From positions 618,027 to 682,026 of the forward strand of contig JAYKAV010000444.1 in NCBI GenBank assembly GCA_035582835.1: a DNA stretch of 64,000 nucleotides, in the 5' to 3' direction. Below, one piece after another: positions 51,250-63,425 of the stretch; within the stretch, counting starts at the first letter, position 1; each line of letters opens with the position of its first letter. This DNA comes from Phoebastria nigripes. Lineage: Eukaryota; Chordata; Aves; Procellariiformes; Diomedeidae. The position numbers and the translations under genes were made by a program. A model generated the notes under the pieces. That model searched no databases, was not told where the DNA came from, and worked only from the letters and a program-made list of their open reading frames with translations.

Positions 51250-51680
51250 GCCAGATGTGACAACCCAGTGCTGACGTAGCAGAATGCATTATTTTAGGGA
51301 TGTGTCTTTGAGACACGGGTGCTGCTGCACCATCCTGCTGCTGGGTAGGAGCTGTGGCAGGGGAGTGGGGCGGGCAGGTCTGGTGAGAAGCATCCTGTGG
51401 CAAAGTCTGTCAGAGCCCTGCACAGCGAGCACGAGACTCATGCGGATGGCTCTTGCAACACGCTCCCTCTTAGCAAGGGCCAGTCGTCACTGTGGCCTGC
51501 GATGCTGCTGCGATGCCGGGGGTCTGTGAACAGGGGCAGGGCAGGCTGTGTGGCTGTGGCAGGACGGGGCGTGCTGCCTCCTGAGGTGTGGCCTCCGAGG
51601 TGTACTCCCAGGACATGGGCTCCTCAGCCGGGTGCTCAGCTGGACCCCCCGTGTGTCATTGTGTCCGAGAGGCCTGAGTG
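51250..51680. promoter_or_regulatory. CpG-dense, GC-rich patch inside the downstream NYAP2 intron
   Basis: The surrounding intron is AT-rich and CpG-poor, but this roughly 430-base patch is visibly GC-rich and carries CG dinucleotides every 20-30 bases (for example GGGGCGGGCAGG, GCGATGCTGCTG, GGACGGGGCGTG). Overlapping open frames on both strands (a 156-codon frame at 51397-51867 +, and minus frames at 51134-51403 and 51487-51696) follow from the lack of TA-rich stops. It may be a small CpG island for an unannotated transcript, an intronic enhancer, or an unrecognised GC-rich repeat. No TATA box or known coding domain is seen. Confidence 0.3.
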
Positions 51681-54600
51681 CTTGCATGTTGTGCACTGTA
51701 TGTTTTTTAGCTCATTTTCCTCTTTCTTACAGCCTGCTCTGTATTTTAAGCACAGCATTTTGACCCATGAAAAGCTGCAGCTAGTGTTCATGTTACTATA
51801 TAGGTATAACGCAAGCTGGTATTCAGCCATGTGTAAAGCAGTGTCTGTTTTCCTTCACATACCTTAATCTGATTCTTGATCTCAGTGCTGCATTAACCAT
51901 TATTTTTTGTATGCTGTAATGTATCTCTTGCAGACTGTGAGGCTTGAGAGGGCTTATCTTGAAACTGTGCACATTGGGAGAAGGCAGCTGGCAATGATGG
52001 AGGGAAAAGTCAAAGCCAGTGTCAGAAAACGCATGCCCTGTTGTCATTAGAGTGAGGTGGAGTTGGCTCTTAGCTACCATACATGACTCCAGAGAACTGC
52101 CCTGCATGTCCAGGTGGCACGGGGATGGATACGGTGCCTTCAGCAGCACTAGAGCAATGCAGTCTCTACTGAAAACCTAACACTTCTTTCCCTTTGTTCA
52201 GCCCTGCATCTCAGCAGCCTCCTTGCTGCCACAGTGGTTAAAAGGCTGGAGGGCAGCGCTGGCCTGACTTTGCTGTGGACTCTGCCCAGCAGTGCCTCTG
52301 CTCTGTGTTTGGCCCCTTTGGTTGCTGAAGCAGCTTGTTCCCACTGACCTGCACTCTAGCAGGAAGGACACGGCAAAAATTTCAGTCTGTTCTCTAGCAT
52401 TTAATAGCTTAGAGATTTTCAAAGGCTTTGCTTTTGGTGTGGATGGTAGTTTTTCAGTGTTTTGGGGTTTGGTTTGCTTTTGCTGAGATTTCAGCTTACC
52501 CCTCCCTGCAGTGAGCTGGTTTTCAGATTGCAGCTCCCAGAGCTGGGTTACTTTCCTGTGCGTACCACCTCCTCCAGCCCTTCATCTTTTCAGGTCTCTT
52601 TTCTGGTCCCTTAGATAAGGGAGGGCAAGGGGGAAGGAAGGAATGAAAGCAGCAGTTCTTATAGCTGTTATAATAGCTTTCTGCGCGGAGCAGTGAACAC
52701 AATGTGATTTTTGGAGGGATTTATGAACAAGTTTTGAAGCCACAGAGGGAGTATGTTCTTACCCTCAAGGCACATATGCATACTCGTTAACGTTAATGGA
52801 AGCTGCGAGCATTAAACAGAAAATAGACCATGCAGTGGTAAAAGACATGAAGATCTAGTTACCCACTTGGGAATTGCATTGTGCCCAAGACCTGGCAGTT
52901 GGTACTTTAGCTATGTTGTGCTAGTCTATCCTGTGTACTTAGTGTCTTTTTTTTTTTTTCTTTTTAATTTAACAAAGTTGCTTTATATATTCCTCATCAC
53001 TCTTTTCACATTAGGATGTTGCTCATTTGCTGAGAGACACTGCACCTGTGTAAAAAAGCACAAAATTAAATGTGCAGCCCCCCTGCAGCACAGATATCTC
53101 TCTGCTCTCAAGAGTGATGGAAGCTGTGATGTTCTTGATAATGGAAATGCCTTAATAATGCGAGTTCAGGGAGTGTTGTGCCGATTTACCAGATTGACTG
53201 CAAATGCAGCCAGTCCAGGAGGAGGCTGCCTGCCCTAAGCTGAGGCTAGTAAGCCCTGCTAAACACTTGTGATTCCTGCTGAGCATGTGGGCTTTTCTGC
53301 ACTGCGTACCCCAGTGCTCCAGGGCTCGGGAGAGTTTACAAGCCTGGTTGCAACCCCAGGCCCAAACTGTGCTTGTGAATTCACACCATTCTGCCCTGGA
53401 ATTAGCAAACCATCTAGGACCTCAAAGCAGTGTTGGGTATAACGCAGACATGCTGAGTAGGAGACTTTCTCCAGGCTGCTGCTACCCTGAGGTCTGCTGA
53501 CTGTATAGGGTCACTGCAGTCCCTGGACACGCCAACAAGGCAAGGAAANGTGAGCCACTTATTCATGCAGTCAGCTGGGATCTAGGAGAGAGTATTAGCA
53601 CAGGTTTCACATCATATGAAAGTCACTAGGCTGCTTTTAGAGCCAACCCAGCCCTGGAAGTACTTCAGCTGTGCTCTTGAGGTGTCTGAATCAATAATCT
53701 TTACCAGAAAGACCACAATGAAGAGAGAGTCTCTGAAGAAAGCTATCATGTGGGTGCTCTTGTCCACTGCATGGTTAATTTGCAACCTCAACAGACAGCC
53801 CCTATGTAACTGGAAGGTTATAGTGTCAATAAATCCATTCATTATCGTCAGGTCACTGTATGTCAAGCCTGGAATACTGCTAGAAAAAACTGTAAGTCAT
53901 CATATTTGTGACTGTATTTCATTTTTTATTTTGTTTATACCTTAGGGAACCATAATACTGGGCCTTCTCAGCATTTCCACCTGTGAGCTGAAATACTATG
54001 AAACACTAGGTTCTTGCATTATTTTGCATCACTGAATGGCTCTGAAATCAGGGCCAGGAGAGGAGGGGAGGGGAAATCAGGTAATTTTCTTGCCTCATTT
54101 TGACAGNCCTTCAGAATTTGTTAAGCAAAACGAAATGCCCGTGAAACTACAAAAAATAACATTTTTTGAATACTCGTACTACACTTCTGTTTTCCATACT
54201 GTCTTTGGCATTGTCTGTTAAAGACATTGCGGGCAAATGAGTAAGGGCTTGAGGGATCAGACTGAAATCCTAAAGTCCCTGTTTACTCTCAGGGCTGGTC
54301 TGTGGTAATAGAAATGACTGGCAAAACTCATTTGGAATTAAGGGAAAAAAACACAAAATAGCTGCACTTTTTATTCCACAGCAAATACATTGGATTTCCA
54401 CCTCTTTGTCTTACCTTATTTTTAACTGGTACCCTAATTCTGTTCTCACTTAACCAAATGAGACAAATCCTTATGGAGTGAAGCATGACTGAGCTCTCAA
54501 AGCATTTCCTGCCAAGAGGTTGGTACTGGGGGGGGCTAAGCACCCTACACTCACGTTGGCTTTACTGGGAACACACAGCGCTTAGCAGAATCACGTCCCA

Positions 54601-55562
54601 AGAGATTTAAGTCTGGCTCCAGGTGAGATCCTGTCATGGCTATCCTCTGTTTCATTGGTAATGTCTTTCTAATGACTGTTTAAATATAGTAGTCTTGGTT
54701 GGTGCACTGGTTTGCTGCTTTCATCTCTTCCACTTGGCTTAATGCTGGATGGCATCAAGCAACATATGCCTGACATGCTACGACTGTGTTTGGCACTTCA
54801 TGCTTTTCAATTCGTACATGTGCAAACGGTGCTGTGTTGGGATAACGTGCACAGCAGTGACAGCTCAACAGAGCACAGCTTCCTTTTTGCAATGCCATCA
54901 ACTTGCCTGGAAGTCACAGTGTATCAGCTTGGGCTTTTCATAGATGCATGAGGGAAAAAAAAACAAGCACAAATTTTTGTGCTAATTTTAGTGGCCATAA
55001 CTTTGAACTGCTGGCATGTCAAACAAGAAGCACATCCCCCAAAGTCCAGTGTGATTTGCATCTGACTGCTGGTTCAGGGTGGGGGGAGGCTTAGATGTGG
55101 GAAGTAAAAAGCTAGAGTGTGGTGTACTTGACATCATCAAGAGGCATAGCTTAATATCCATTTCCAGTGCAGTGGTATAATATTTGCCATGGCTTCCATC
55201 ATTTCTCTGAGATAATCATGAATAATACTCTGCCTTCAAATTCACAACCAGCTTGCATGTGACGACTGAATAATTCTAGCTCCTCTTATGCTTAGTAGTA
55301 AAACAAAACCAGTACTGCAAGTACAGGACTTTCTGAGCATAAACATGCCTGGAAAAACTCAGCTCTGTGTTGGGAGCAGTATAACCTTTGGGTTGTTGGC
55401 CCTAACAGTGCTTTGTGAGCATTGATGAAGAAGATTCCTGGTGTTTTCCCCTCCATGCGTGACTGCAAAGGGAGCTGCCTCCCATTTCCTCTTGCTAGAA
55501 TACCGAAGCATGGCTTGGTTATAAATCTTGCCTTAGGATCAGTGTGATGATGCCACAAGCCT

Positions 55563-55600
55563 CCTCAATTGGAAAAGTTTTCCTCAATTGGAAAAGTTTT
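55563..55600. repeat. Perfect 19-bp tandem duplication
   Basis: CCTCAATTGGAAAAGTTTT occurs twice head to tail with no mismatch. The absence of drift suggests a recent slippage or repair event. Confidence 0.9.
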
Positions 55601-55946
55601 AATGAGGTTAGGTTTTTACTTATGACAATGGAAGTCTCTTAATACTTGGATTTTGGTGGATAGAATGGTAAGTAACCCTTTGATTAAAAGGAAAAAAAAA
55701 NCACAACCAAAAAAAGCAAACATACAAATGTGCACCAAGCACAAACTTGAAGCTATACCACTAGTGTGGATTCAAAAACTTGATAATATGTCTAGCCTGT
55801 TTATTTTCTTAAATATGAGTTTTTGCAAACAAAAGCATGGAAGATCAAGGTATTCTATGGTTCTGAATTATTTGTTATTTTCTGTTAAAGATGAGACAAT
55901 TTTTACAGCTGTTGTGGATAAATATCTGCAGTGACTAGTTGCCATA

Positions 55947-56025
55947 AGATCCCAGTCNTGCAAATACATGCTTGCATGTGAGTAAGTGTTATGCCAAATG
56001 GAGACTTCTGTAAATAATACTATCT
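55947..56025. repeat. Ancient interspersed repeat, copy 3
   Basis: GATCCCAGTCNTGCAAATAC, GCATGTGAGTAAGTGTTATG and CCAAATGGAGACTTCTG follow the recalled 'gatcctgcaaacacttatgcatgtgagtaac...' order of the same relic class as the copy at 62318-62450. It lies directly before the MIR relic. Confidence 0.45.
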
Positions 56026-56049
56026 CCCAGTGATGTAAGTGGAGGAACA

Positions 56050-56175
56050 GGGCTCTTCACAGCTCTGCCACTGGCTTAGATGACCTTGAGCATTTCACTT
56101 GGCGCTCAGTGTCCCAGATTCCTCCTGTGTAAAATAGAGATAGTGTTGAGGGCTTTTGGTGAGGTAGTTTGCAAT
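56050..56175 (+). mobile_element. Degraded MIR SINE
   Basis: The stretch follows the MIR core in order: CTCTGCCACTGGCTTAG, then TGACCTTGAGCATTTCACTT, then a CTCAGTGTCCCAGATTCCTC segment, then TGTAAAATAGAGATAGTGTTG and GAGGTAGTTTG. These match the mammalian-type MIR consensus as I recall it (small-gap, many substitutions). MIR copies are known as old relics in birds and reptiles. The A/B-box head and the 3' LINE2-like tail are missing or unrecognisable. Confidence 0.72.
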
Positions 56176-57040
56176 CAACTTATGATCAGAGTGTTTCTGC
56201 TCACAGTCAAAACTTGGGCTAATGGGACATGTGTGAGTGCTTTTGTGAACAGCACTGTAGAAAGAGGCTTTTGAGNGGAGAAGGGAATACGTGAAAAAGA
56301 CTGTCCTTGCTTAATGTGAAATTCCACACATCTGGCAGGGTTTCATTTGTGAACTCGAGGACTTCAAGCAGCTTCTCAGCATAGGAGCTGCTCAAGTTTC
56401 CTTTCCCAACCTCCTGTTGGTATCACTGATGCTGCAGTGCATGAATAAAGGATGGCAAAATCTGGGCTGCCATTATGGTCCAGCTCTGTGAAATGCTGAA
56501 TGCCATCGGTTTACAGCACAGACAGTCCCAGGAGATGGTAGGTAACAACCCCCCTCAGAGCTTAGGCTGTTCTGTGCTGTCCTGTACCAGAGCTGTCTCA
56601 GTGGTACGGATGAATTCCTGCAAAGAGCTTTGCTTCTGAGCAACAGCAAAATGAAGCAGGCTGTAAACACTGGGTTATAGCAGTAGCTTCTGGTTTCCTG
56701 TGGTGGTGCAAATGCTCAAAGCGTGGGTGCATCCCTATGTCCTAGTGACAGTGGGAGTAGATGCTAGTTCAGTCTTCATGGGGAACTTCAACAGCTGCAA
56801 GAGAGGATAAAAAGGAACATTTCTTGCAATGAAAAGTTGCTTGGTAAAGGAAAGGATAAGATACGTTATCTGAGAAAGTTGACTGGGCTGACAGTTTCAG
56901 CGGTCACTGGCTTTTCAGTGGCAAAACCAGCATTGGCTTGTCCCTACACCCGTGCCATTGCATTTTGCACTTAGTTGAACCATTAGGGCTGGCTTAGGGG
57001 CTGTGCTGTAAGGTTGGATGGGTCCAAATTATAAGTAAAT

Positions 57041-57100
57041 GGGAAGGAGAAGGGAAAAATGGAAGGGAAGGAGATAAAGGGGAAGAGAAGAGGAGGGGAG
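57041..57100. repeat. Purine-rich GGAAGG/GAGA tract
   Basis: Sixty bases of nearly pure purine (GGGAAGGAGAAGGG... GAAGAGAAGAGGAGGGGAG) followed directly by a short TGTGTGTG run. It is a low-complexity microsatellite. Confidence 0.8.
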
Positions 57101-60100
57101 TGCTGTGTGTGTGCTCACTGCAAACACAGTGTGGGAGAGACAAGGGGAAATAATAACACAGTTCATTCATGTAAAGAGCTTTTGGGAGCAAATGATGATC
57201 GTGGCGCTCTCTCTCCAGTCATATTCTGGTAGTTGATGCCTGCTTTTTCCCTTAGATATTGGCTAAGATCTTTTAGCCTGTGATACTGCTCTTGCTTTAA
57301 TTGCCTTTCATTTACCTCAGCTTTCCAAATATTTTTGCTAGGGAGCTCCACTTTTCCTCATTGTTCCATCTTCTGTCTTCTGCTTCTTGGTCTTTTATCC
57401 CTTTTTTGCAGGGTGCTAGTTTTTAATTAAGTCTCTTTCTTGTTCCCACTAGTTCTGCCTGTGAGTTGAACTGAACAGGTTCTGCAGTCGTGGGTGAGGT
57501 AGGAACATCTTCTGGCAGCAATTCCTCTGTTCCTTTTTGTGCTCCATCTTTGTCTTTTCATCCTCCGTCTCACTTCTCAGGTGGCACAAGGAGGTTAAGC
57601 CTGGCATTTGAAACAGGAGAGGGCTCTCCCGAAGCTTGTCTGGAACTGCATACAACACTGTCAAAATGGTACTGTACACTGCAGCCATACCAGGTGAATT
57701 TATGGTGATTAGGCCTGGCTGCATGACCCTTATAGATCAACACTGTTACAGGCTCTACTAGTTTCACTAGACCACTCTGCAAATAAATGCAAGATGAAAT
57801 GAGAGATGCCAGGCACACAGAGAAGCTCTGAGTGTGAGGCAGCTGATAACGTGTGGCTTGTCTGTAATTTTGTTAACACTTTATTTAGAGTTGAGGAGNA
57901 CAGAGGAGTCACCCCTATGGAGATGGAAGTAAAATGAACAGCTGTGAGGCTATTTTCCTAAAGCCGTTTACACTGAGTATTTCAGTAACGCTCAGCCTCT
58001 GACCACAGAACTGTTACATCTCCAGGCACTGCTGCCTGCCTGTGAGCTTCTCTGACAATGCTCTGTCCACTTCAGCTATCATCATATTCACCCAAAAGAT
58101 GCTCAGTGACAACCTGCAGGAACTGCTTCTGCAGGGTCACCTTGTGTCCTTCTGGTAGAGGCAAGAGTGCCCTTTCAGATGAACTCTTTGGCATTGGGGC
58201 TCATTTGCTTTCTCGATGCTCCTGCTGTGGTGACTCATTTGACCGCTGCGATCAACCTTGTGCTTTGTTTTGAAATGTGAGCTCCATGGCGGAAGGACCT
58301 GCCGGATGTGTCATTCAGCAGCAGCAAGAGGCTTTTTATACAATGGCCTCAAGGAAAAGAACTGTACAAAGCCCACAAAACTTCTGGGGGANAGGAGGTT
58401 AGTGAAATCTGTTGTTTCCTTGTCACTGGTGAGAGATGCTGAGGAAGCGCAGCAGCATTTGTGGGGCTGCTGTGCCTGTGGAATAGTTGGACACAGTANG
58501 TTTCATGTTGGAGTCCCCAAGAGGTCAGTATTATGCACAATATCACCTCGGTAGGTCTGCCGGCTTGATTTAATGGGCTGCAATTATTTTAGAAGCTCGG
58601 CAAACAGATTGCTACTTATGTAAGCAAATAATGGATTTGACCTACTTATTGTATCTGTAAGTAGAAGATAGGCGTTACTGTGGATCTAAAACATGAAGAG
58701 TCTCATATCTCCGGACAAATTATTCAAGTCTTTGCATATAGTCACCGCTAGTATTCCAGACAGGATGTTTGTGAACCAAAGCAACAATTAAATCAAGTGA
58801 GAAAATACAGACTATTTTTATAGATAAATGAAGTAGGNGAGCTAAAGTTACTGTTTCACTAAGCATTTGCTCTTTCTCTAGCTTGATTTCCTTCTTTCCC
58901 ATTTTCCCTGTAAATCATTTCAGAGTCCACTATTTGGGTGCAGGTACTGGATTTAGAAATCACCCAGAGCCAGGAACTCTTGCAGAGATCAGTTTCATTC
59001 AGTGTCTTTGAGTACTGGGTCAGAAAGCCTTTGTCCATATCTTCTCCAAGAAGTTCATGAAAGTCCAGCAAGGGATTTCCCACATCATTCCCCTCAGCTA
59101 CGATAGCTAGTAATCAATAGCAGTGTTGTTCCTGTGAAGCCAGAGTTGCANTCAGACTGGAGTATGCCTTTGTTTACAGGAGCATTGCCAAATGATACCA
59201 TAGAGGCCTTCAATGCCCTTTGGGCAGTAGATAATATATGAATAAGCAGCTCAGCCCTTAAAGGCTTACTGGTATCATAGTGGTGTCCACTACATACCAA
59301 GCTCATATGACGTAGGTATCTAGGGCACGTGTCAGTGGGATGTAGCTCTTCACACATACCCAGAAACATCCCTTTCTGAGCAGAAGAGAGANCTTTTCTT
59401 TCTGCAGGTCAACAGAAATGCTGCTGCACTTGCCGTCGTCACGTGGCACAGCCTGTAGAAACTCAGACAGACAAAATGCAGAGCCTCACTGTCTTCCGCA
59501 TGATGTTCGGGAATGCAAGATGGGTAGCCACAGAGAGGGAGAGGGGGCAGCTAGCACAGAATGACAGCTGTATGAGAACAGGGCTCTAATAGCTGCACTG
59601 CAGCGAAGATGCTGGGTGGGGGGTGGCGGGGGCTGTTGTCACCCATCGTTCTCGGTGTGAAATGCAGTCAGTTTGTGGGTAGCTGTAAGAATAGAGTGGT
59701 AACAGTTAATTTGCAGTAAAACACCGAAAGCTGTTCAGGTTTCATCTCCAAGATGACAGTCAAGATACCATAAATGTTGCTTTAAAACTGAAGGGCTTTA
59801 CTCATGTTGCTGACCTGTGGCTGTTTTTCTGTGCTCTGTTGTGACCATGTTTAACTCTTCAGTGCTCCGACTCTGTATAGGTTCCCGCAGCAGAGCACTA
59901 GAGCCACCAACAAACAAGCCCATACGCTTTGTAAATTGATTTCTCTGCAAGCATGATTCAGTAGTTCTATTTGCACACTCTTCATATAATTCATCTAATG
60001 ATGCTTGCAGTTGATAAATCCCTGTGCCAATTGCCTTTCTATATCTAGAATTCCTTCAGATCATATACAGTTACAGAATTTTTTATTGCTACTGTTGCAC

Positions 60101-60328
60101 TGGCTGCAAAATCTGTTTCGCATATGCAGACTGCAGGCTATCTGAAACAGAACAAACCAGCACTTCAGCAATATTGGTTGCATGTGTGGGCAGTGTGAGG
60201 ATCCTTTATTCAGATTCCCACTTCCCCAGTAATCCTCCCACCTCTCCCTCCTCAGAGCCTGCTTCCACTGGAACTGCTGTGACTTACACCCATGTAATGC
60301 CATAGATCCTGGCCCCTTGTGTCTGGGC

Positions 60329-60372
60329 ATATTAGTTCCATACTCCATTAGTTCCATATTAGTTCCATCCAT
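60329..60372. repeat. Short tandem repeat of ATTAGTTCCAT
   Basis: Three copies of ATTAGTTCCAT (one followed by ACTCC, one by the next unit directly) within 44 bases. Confidence 0.75.
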
Positions 60373-61292
60373 AAAAAAGGATGTTTTTCTAAATGGATAC
60401 TCAGAAATCATTGCAACTTAAAAGAAGTTACTGTGAGATTTTTTGTTTGCTTTCATTTGCACTCAGTTCATCAGTTTTCCTGTAAAAGGAGCATGATTCA
60501 AATTGACTTTTCTTTTCTTAGTTATCCAAAATCTTGCTTTTTCTGCCTTTCCAGGGCTGTGCCGACTGACAATAACTTTTAGCTTCAGTGAATAGTACAG
60601 AAAGGCTTGATTGCAAATAATTTGTAATTATTTCTCAAACACTCTCTTTTCTTTTTTTCTTTGCCTATTCAATGTTATCTGGAAAAATCAGGCACATCAA
60701 TTACTCACTCTTTAAAAGAACTAGGATGTGAAGTTCAAAATATATGAAAGCACGAGGCTGGGCATTCAGAAGGAGGCTTAGTCACTTTGTAATTTTCTGA
60801 AAGCTTTTGGAGACCTTTTCACTGTGGGAAAGGGTAATAAGCAGAGCTCAGTGTGTCAGGCAGATGCACAGAGAAGTGGAGGGCTATGGAGGAAAAAAAC
60901 TGGAAGTCAGTCTGCTCTGGAGCGTGGCAGTTTGGGGAGGGACTCTCTCCAGCATGCCAATACTCCAAAGTTTTTGAAATGTCCTGGCATCTCTGAGTCT
61001 GCCCTCATCTTGATAATGCAGAGCAAAGGACCTGCAGCTTCTGCCATGCTGGGAGGAGGCTCTGGTGGCAGGGCAGTTAGCGCAGTAGGCTGGTTTTTGT
61101 GAATCCCAGGCAGATATGGCTACCTTGGCATATACAGCGTGTAAGGAGCCATGGTGCTGGGGCTGAGAATTTGGTTTTGTGGCCCAGATACACAGCCTTA
61201 AGCTGAATCTGGCAGCAGCATGTCTTCAACCATGGTGCCTATCAGTTGCAGTAGTTGTATTGTTGGATTAATGCAGAACTGAATTTAACTGC

Positions 61293-61386
61293 AGGGCCCA
61301 ATTCTGCTTTCTGTTATACTGGTGTTTAATTCTGGAATATCACTACTGAAGCCACTAGGTTTCCACCACTTTGAATTAGAGCAGAA
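61293..61386. repeat. Ancient palindromic interspersed repeat, copy 1
   Basis: GGGCCCAATTCTGCTTTCTG, TATACTGGTGTTTAATTCTGG and ACTGAAGCCACTAGG follow a pattern I recognise from bird, crocodile and turtle genomes ('cccaattctgct...ccggtgtaaatctggag...ccactgaagtcaatgg'). The left end ATTCTGCT is answered at the right end by AGCAGAAAT, which gives a worn terminal inverted repeat of the kind seen in a non-autonomous DNA element. The family name is not assigned. Confidence 0.55.
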
Positions 61387-62317
61387 ATCAATCATTTTAA
61401 AAGCTGAAAGAAGTTGTAGCCAAAATAAAGGGACCTGAGTACTTTTGAAGAAGTCTCCTTAATCATAGCCTTGAGACATCCAAGTAGCATGTCAGTATTA
61501 TTTTATGACACTGTCTTTTATTCCTTTCATTTTCAGTATAGTTTTGTCCTCTTTAAATGCCCAAATAATTTCCAGTAAGAGCTAATAGATTCAGGAGGGG
61601 GAAGAAATATGTACTGCATGAAATCACTGTGCTGAAAGTACCTATTGCTTGCAAAGCTGTTTGAATGAATCAGATGGTTCTTTTATTCCTTCCATGTTCT
61701 TTCCCTCTTTGCTTTTTCCTGCTAGCATCTTTTAGAAAAGGAAAAGGTAACCTGCAGGGAAAGGACTTGTGTCCGTGAAGACAATGCTGTTTTGAAAGCC
61801 AGGTTTTTTTCATGAGATACGTTCTCTGATGTTACTTCAACCTAGTCATGATGTTTCTATAGTCATTTGCTAAGATGCATCTTTGTGTGTGTATTTTATG
61901 GCTGTTCACAGTGTAGGAAGATTTGCCTTCAAAAATTCATTGGAGGAGAAAAGATGCGTGTTCAACACTGCATATCTCCAGTAGATACATTTAAATTTGC
62001 TTTTGTTTTCTACTGTTGCTTTCCAATGATGGGAACCACTGTGCAAGGATTGATATAAACAAATAAATTAAAATAAAAACCTTGTGTAAAATACCTTAGA
62101 GCCTAAACTGGCAAAAGATAGATGGTGAAAAGTGGCATTAAGGGGTAAAATGACAGGCGAGGCCCTGTGCCGTGTGACAAAGAGATGAATTAAACTCAGG
62201 TCTCCTGAGTGCCGATCTTTTGCACAGTTCAGAGGACTGTGCCTTTTTAAATTCAGTTTCACTNAGAATATTCAAACTTCATCTACAGAGATAATGAAAT
62301 CCAAGCCAATATAGCAC

Positions 62318-62450
62318 TGGTGCACAAATGCACTTAAGATCATGTGCAACTTCGAACAAGCAGTTCATTTCATTAAAGCCAGTGGGGTTACTCATAGTCT
62401 TGAACTTACACATATATATAGGTTCTGTGCTACCCTAGAGCTGGATTTTC
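62318..62450. repeat. Ancient interspersed repeat, copy 2
   Basis: TGCACAAATGCACTTAAG, CATGTGCAACTTCGAACAAG and then AAAGCCAGTGGGGTTACTC, TTGAACTTACACATATA match the recalled 'cttaaagttaagcatgtg...ccattgaagtcaatggggctactcatgtgcttaa' pattern found across amniotes. Divergence is high. Confidence 0.5.
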
Positions 62451-63335
62451 TCTGTTGAATTATGTGATGTAAATCAGAATCTGTGCATCTTTGATTCAGT
62501 ATCCAGCACATTCAGGGTTTAATTAAAGAAATTCTATTTCCTTTCACTCCTGGAGGCTCTTTTTGATAGAGGTACCCCTCAAAATACAGCAAGATTAATT
62601 CCTTCTGCATTCAAAGTAACATTTTTAAGAATTTTAAAAATTTTTAGGCCCCAAATCATTCCTTCATTTAGAAGGAAACTGAATGCTATAGCCTCTTGTA
62701 GAAATTGAAAGGGAGGAATTTTCCTGCTACATGTATTTTTTTTCTGTTTGTTACGGTGAACAGCACAATAAATCGGCTTGGTCTCTGAACTGCAAAAGGT
62801 GGTAAACACCCAAAGGACAATAGAAAATGACAAAATTCATCTTAGTTTTTAGACATTTTCACTCATTCCTTATACAGTGAGCAAATAATAAAAAACAATC
62901 TGATAACACATTTTCATATTTCAGTCTCTCCTTAAAGAGTAAAAAAATACTTCAGAAGGATAAGATGACCAGAAGCATTCTGTATTTCCAAAATTAACTA
63001 TGAAAGGCAGATTATCTGGGCATGTCTGAAAGCAATGCATAACCTTTGCGCTACAAATATCTCATTTCAAAAATGTCATATTCTGCTTATTCAGTAGGGC
63101 TTCCATAAGGCTATTTTAAGCTCTGTGCTTCTTGCTTCCAGATGAGAACTGAAGTTATTACAGCCTGCATGTTTTGTTTCACCCGCAGTTTATTAGAGCT
63201 AGATAATTGCTTGGTAGCTATTAAACACGGAGAGTTCCTGTGCAAGCAGCATAAACTCTGTGAAGTTCAGTTTTGTTTGCAAGGATCATTGTGCCTCCAG
63301 TTTATCAACTGTGGTAGTTTGGGCGGTTCTGATGC

Positions 63336-63425
63336 AAAAAAGGAGCCGCTAGCGTAGCACCCTAAGCTCCCGCAGCCTCCGCGGCCGGGGCAGCTCCTGT
63401 GAGGGCAGAGGACCATGTAGCGGTT
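63336..63425. promoter_or_regulatory. Small CpG cluster
   Basis: Several CG dinucleotides lie within about 90 bases, including GGAGCCGCTAGCGTAGC and CCTCCGCGGCCGGGG (a SacII/EagI-type core), in otherwise CpG-poor DNA. It may be a minor regulatory element. No start codon with good context or splice sites was recognised. Confidence 0.22.

Noticed and set aside
51397..51867. 156-codon plus-strand frame, the longest in the window
   Set aside because: It lies in the GC-rich patch where stops are rare, has overlapping frames on the other strand, and shows no recognised domain. Its C-terminal half runs into AT-rich intron.
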